NCBI GenBank assembly: GCA_001275005.1
Contig: JWZX01001749.1
Location: 1-16,439 of the forward strand
Source: Chrysochromulina tobinii
Lineage: Eukaryota > Haptophyta > Prymnesiales > Chrysochromulinaceae
Length of the DNA stretch: 16,439 bases
Direction of reading: 5' to 3'
In this document: positions 15,038 to 16,439 of the stretch, piece after piece
Numbering within the stretch: the stretch's first letter is position 1
Layout: every line of letters starts with the position of its first letter
Notes under the pieces: generated by a model
What the model was told of the DNA's origin: nothing
Database searches by the model: none
The model's input: the letters and a program-made list of their open reading frames with translations, nothing else
Program-made: the position numbers and the translations under genes

Positions 15038-16192
15038 CTACTTGGGCGTGGTGTAGTCTGCGCGTCGCTCACCACGCCGCCACGCCCGCAATACGCACAG
15101 GTGCCAAGGAGAGACGTCGCCGAGGGGCCCAGCCGCCGTGGGCTCGGTTTGGGCGTCGAACTGCCTGCCATCGAGCCAGACGCCCGCTCGACCAGTCTCG
15201 AAGGTCAGGACCGCGTCACGGGCCGGCGCCTCGGCCTCGAAGAACCAGGCGATGAGCGCGCCATCCACGTAGAGGTCGACAGCGCGATGCAGTGTGAGGT
15301 GGCGACTTGCACCCAAGGTACGTTGCCGCTTTTGCGAGCGAGTCTCGGCTGCAGCCCCAGCGACCGCGGTGCCACCGGCCGCCTCGTCGCCCCTGCTGAC
15401 ATCGACAGTGCTCACAGTGCTCACGCTGCTCGTGCTCTCGAAGGATGCTGACCGCGTCGCCTCCTCGGGCTCCGTCGCTCCGTCCACCGGTGCTGCCCCG
15501 TTAGGAGCCCAATTAGGAGCCCAATTAGGAGCCCAATTAGGTCCGAGCTCCTCCGCGAGCTCACGCTTAATGCATGCTATCGGCGCTTCGGAGCCCTCGC
15601 GCTTGCCGCCGAAGCAGGTGAGCTGGCCGGCCGCGACCGTGGCATCCTTGGGACGCTGCTCGAGGAATAGCTGGCCCGCTCGATGCATTATGCAGCAGCA
15701 ATATGCCGGCATGACGTCGTCGGGTGGGTGCAGCAGACGGCCAGCGTCATCGTCAACGAGCGGATCGAAGCCAGTGGCGATGCAAAGTTCGAGTGTGCGG
15801 AACACGGGCTCCGGCAGTGGCAGATGCCATGGGTGCCACGCCCAGCCTGCGCACTTGTCGGGCTCGCAATTCTCTGGCTCCGCACCCGGACATACGTCAG
15901 CCATCATGAAAATGGTGACGTAGTGATATTTTGTGGCGGCGTCAACAGCGTTGATCACGGTGCCATGCCGCACCTTTGTCACGACCAGTCCCGTTTCCTC
16001 GAGCACTTCACGTGCCGCGCAGTCTGCCCATGACTCGCCGCCTTCAAGGTGGCCACCCGGCAGTGCATGAGTGCCGCTGCCATAAATATTCCTTCGCTCA
16101 CCTAAGAGGATGCACCCTGGGTGCGTAGGGCTCCGAACGAAGACGCCGACACCAACCTTGGGCCGTGGAATGGTAGTATCCGCGGTAGCCAT
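15038..16192 (-). CDS. double-Nudix hydrolase, NUDT15-like first domain, 384 aa
   Basis: The first ATG in the frame is 16192 (G at +4). The product aligns by eye with NUDT15 from its start (KVGVGVFVRSPTHPGCILLG). Nudix box 1 is residues 47-69: G47, E53, R61-E62, E65-E66, G68, all required positions present, preceded by ALPGGHLEGGE. KYHYVTIFM, EPENCEPDK and WAWHPW continue the NUDT15 fold. A second Nudix domain follows (about 163-345): box 2 has G196, E202, R210-E211, E214-E215 and G217, also complete, with Pro218 in the last hydrophobic position. Right after box 2 come three NWAP repeats and about 70 Ser/Thr/Ala/Glu-rich residues before the strands resume (HLTLHRAVDLYVDGALIAWF). Nudix enzymes hydrolyse nucleoside diphosphates linked to another group; NUDT15 acts on modified or thio-(d)GTP. 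The second domain may act on another substrate or be structural. Confidence 0.85.
   Translation of the reverse strand: MATADTTIPRPKVGVGVFVRSPTHPGCILLGERRNIYGSGTHALPGGHLEGGESWADCAAREVLEETGLVVTKVRHGTVINAVDAATKYHYVTIFMMADVCPGAEPENCEPDKCAGWAWHPWHLPLPEPVFRTLELCIATGFDPLVDDDAGRLLHPPDDVMPAYCCCIMHRAGQLFLEQRPKDATVAAGQLTCFGGKREGSEAPIACIKRELAEELGPNWAPNWAPNWAPNGAAPVDGATEPEEATRSASFESTSSVSTVSTVDVSRGDEAAGGTAVAGAAAETRSQKRQRTLGASRHLTLHRAVDLYVDGALIAWFFEAEAPARDAVLTFETGRAGVWLDGRQFDAQTEPTAAGPLGDVSPWHLCVLRAWRRGERRADYTTPK
15501..15540. repeat. 12-bp tandem repeat, three copies, coding for NWAP
   Basis: TTAGGAGCCCAA repeats three times without change and a further TTAG starts a fourth. On the coding strand it gives Asn-Trp-Ala-Pro three times, directly after the second Nudix box. 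Identical copies suggest recent slippage. Confidence 0.95.
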
Positions 16193-16269
16193 AAGTATGA
16201 CTGCGAAATGAATTTTGTCGCGATCCGATATGCCACGGGGCGCTACCCGTACAGACGCGGCGTCGGCGC

Positions 16270-16290
16270 GGCGCAAAAGTTGGCGCAAAA
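16270..16290. repeat. 12-bp spaced pair of GGCGCAAAA upstream of the Nudix gene
   Basis: GGCGCAAAA occurs at 16270-16278 and 16282-16290, 78-98 bp upstream of the ATG at 16192. It resembles, without matching exactly, the E2F/DP site (TTTSGCGCSAAA), so it could be a promoter element. The remainder to the window end (16291-16439) is G-rich with no supported gene. Confidence 0.4.
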
Positions 16291-16439
16291 CTTGGAAAAG
16301 TCAAAAGACGCGCCAGATCGTCCGTGTCCATGTACCGGTAAAAAGACGCCTGGAGGCGCTCTGGGAGCGGGCGGAGGCAGGGTCGGGTTTGCTGGGGGCG
16401 GCCTCTTCTGAGTCGGCCGCGGGGAGCGGTCGGCTTCGG

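Noticed and set aside
1-16439. tRNA, rRNA, snRNA, CRISPR and transposon signals
   Set aside because: No TTCGA-type T-arm with a fitting stem, no rRNA or U6-like stretch, no regular spacer-repeat array and no transposase or reverse-transcriptase motifs were found by eye.

Overview
The window looks like GC-rich nuclear DNA of a flagellated single-celled eukaryote, most likely an alga. A haptophyte-type genome is my guess, but I cannot fix the lineage from sequence alone. The reasons are long, nearly intron-free reading frames, Kozak-like ATG contexts, eukaryote-only domains (F-box, RRM, mTERF, cytochrome b5, armadillo radial-spoke protein, dynein heavy-chain modules) and one canonical 92-nt spliceosomal intron. 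No operon structure, ribosome binding sites, CRISPR array, rRNA, tRNA or transposon was seen.

Layout: the left edge (1-67) may hold the last codons of a gene. A 54-bp minisatellite follows at 189-365. Gene 1 (657-3446, +) is a 929-aa protein whose N-terminal third resembles the dynein heavy-chain stalk and microtubule-binding domain, but with no motor around it. It converges on a block of seven genes, all on the minus strand. In order of coordinate these are: an armadillo-repeat radial-spoke protein of the RSPH14 type with a 9-nt coding first exon (3973-5309); a probably myristoylated two-EF-hand protein whose tail resembles the dynein AAA5 (D5) region (6484-7701); an mTERF-like organelle protein (7936-9312); a four-RRM protein with Gly/Met and Gln/Met low-complexity tracts, Nrd1-like (9522-11954); a small MGCGAS-starting Tudor-like protein (12341-12778); an F-box plus cytochrome b5 protein with a hydrophobic tail (13596-14546); and a double-Nudix protein whose first half is NUDT15-like (15038-16192).

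Theme: three of the first four genes from the left point to the flagellar axoneme (free dynein stalk, radial spoke, Ca2+-binding protein with a dynein D5-like tail). The stalk and D5 are neighbouring segments inside a normal dynein heavy chain, yet here they sit in two separate proteins about 3 kb apart. This is the most interesting feature of the window. The other genes look like housekeeping or regulatory functions (organelle gene expression, RNA binding, ubiquitin ligation or redox, nucleotide sanitation) with no evident link. A second theme is short tandem repeats: those inside genes have units that are multiples of three (12, 12 and 75 bp) and add peptide repeats.

All family assignments rest on motifs read by eye and on memory of the families; no search was run.
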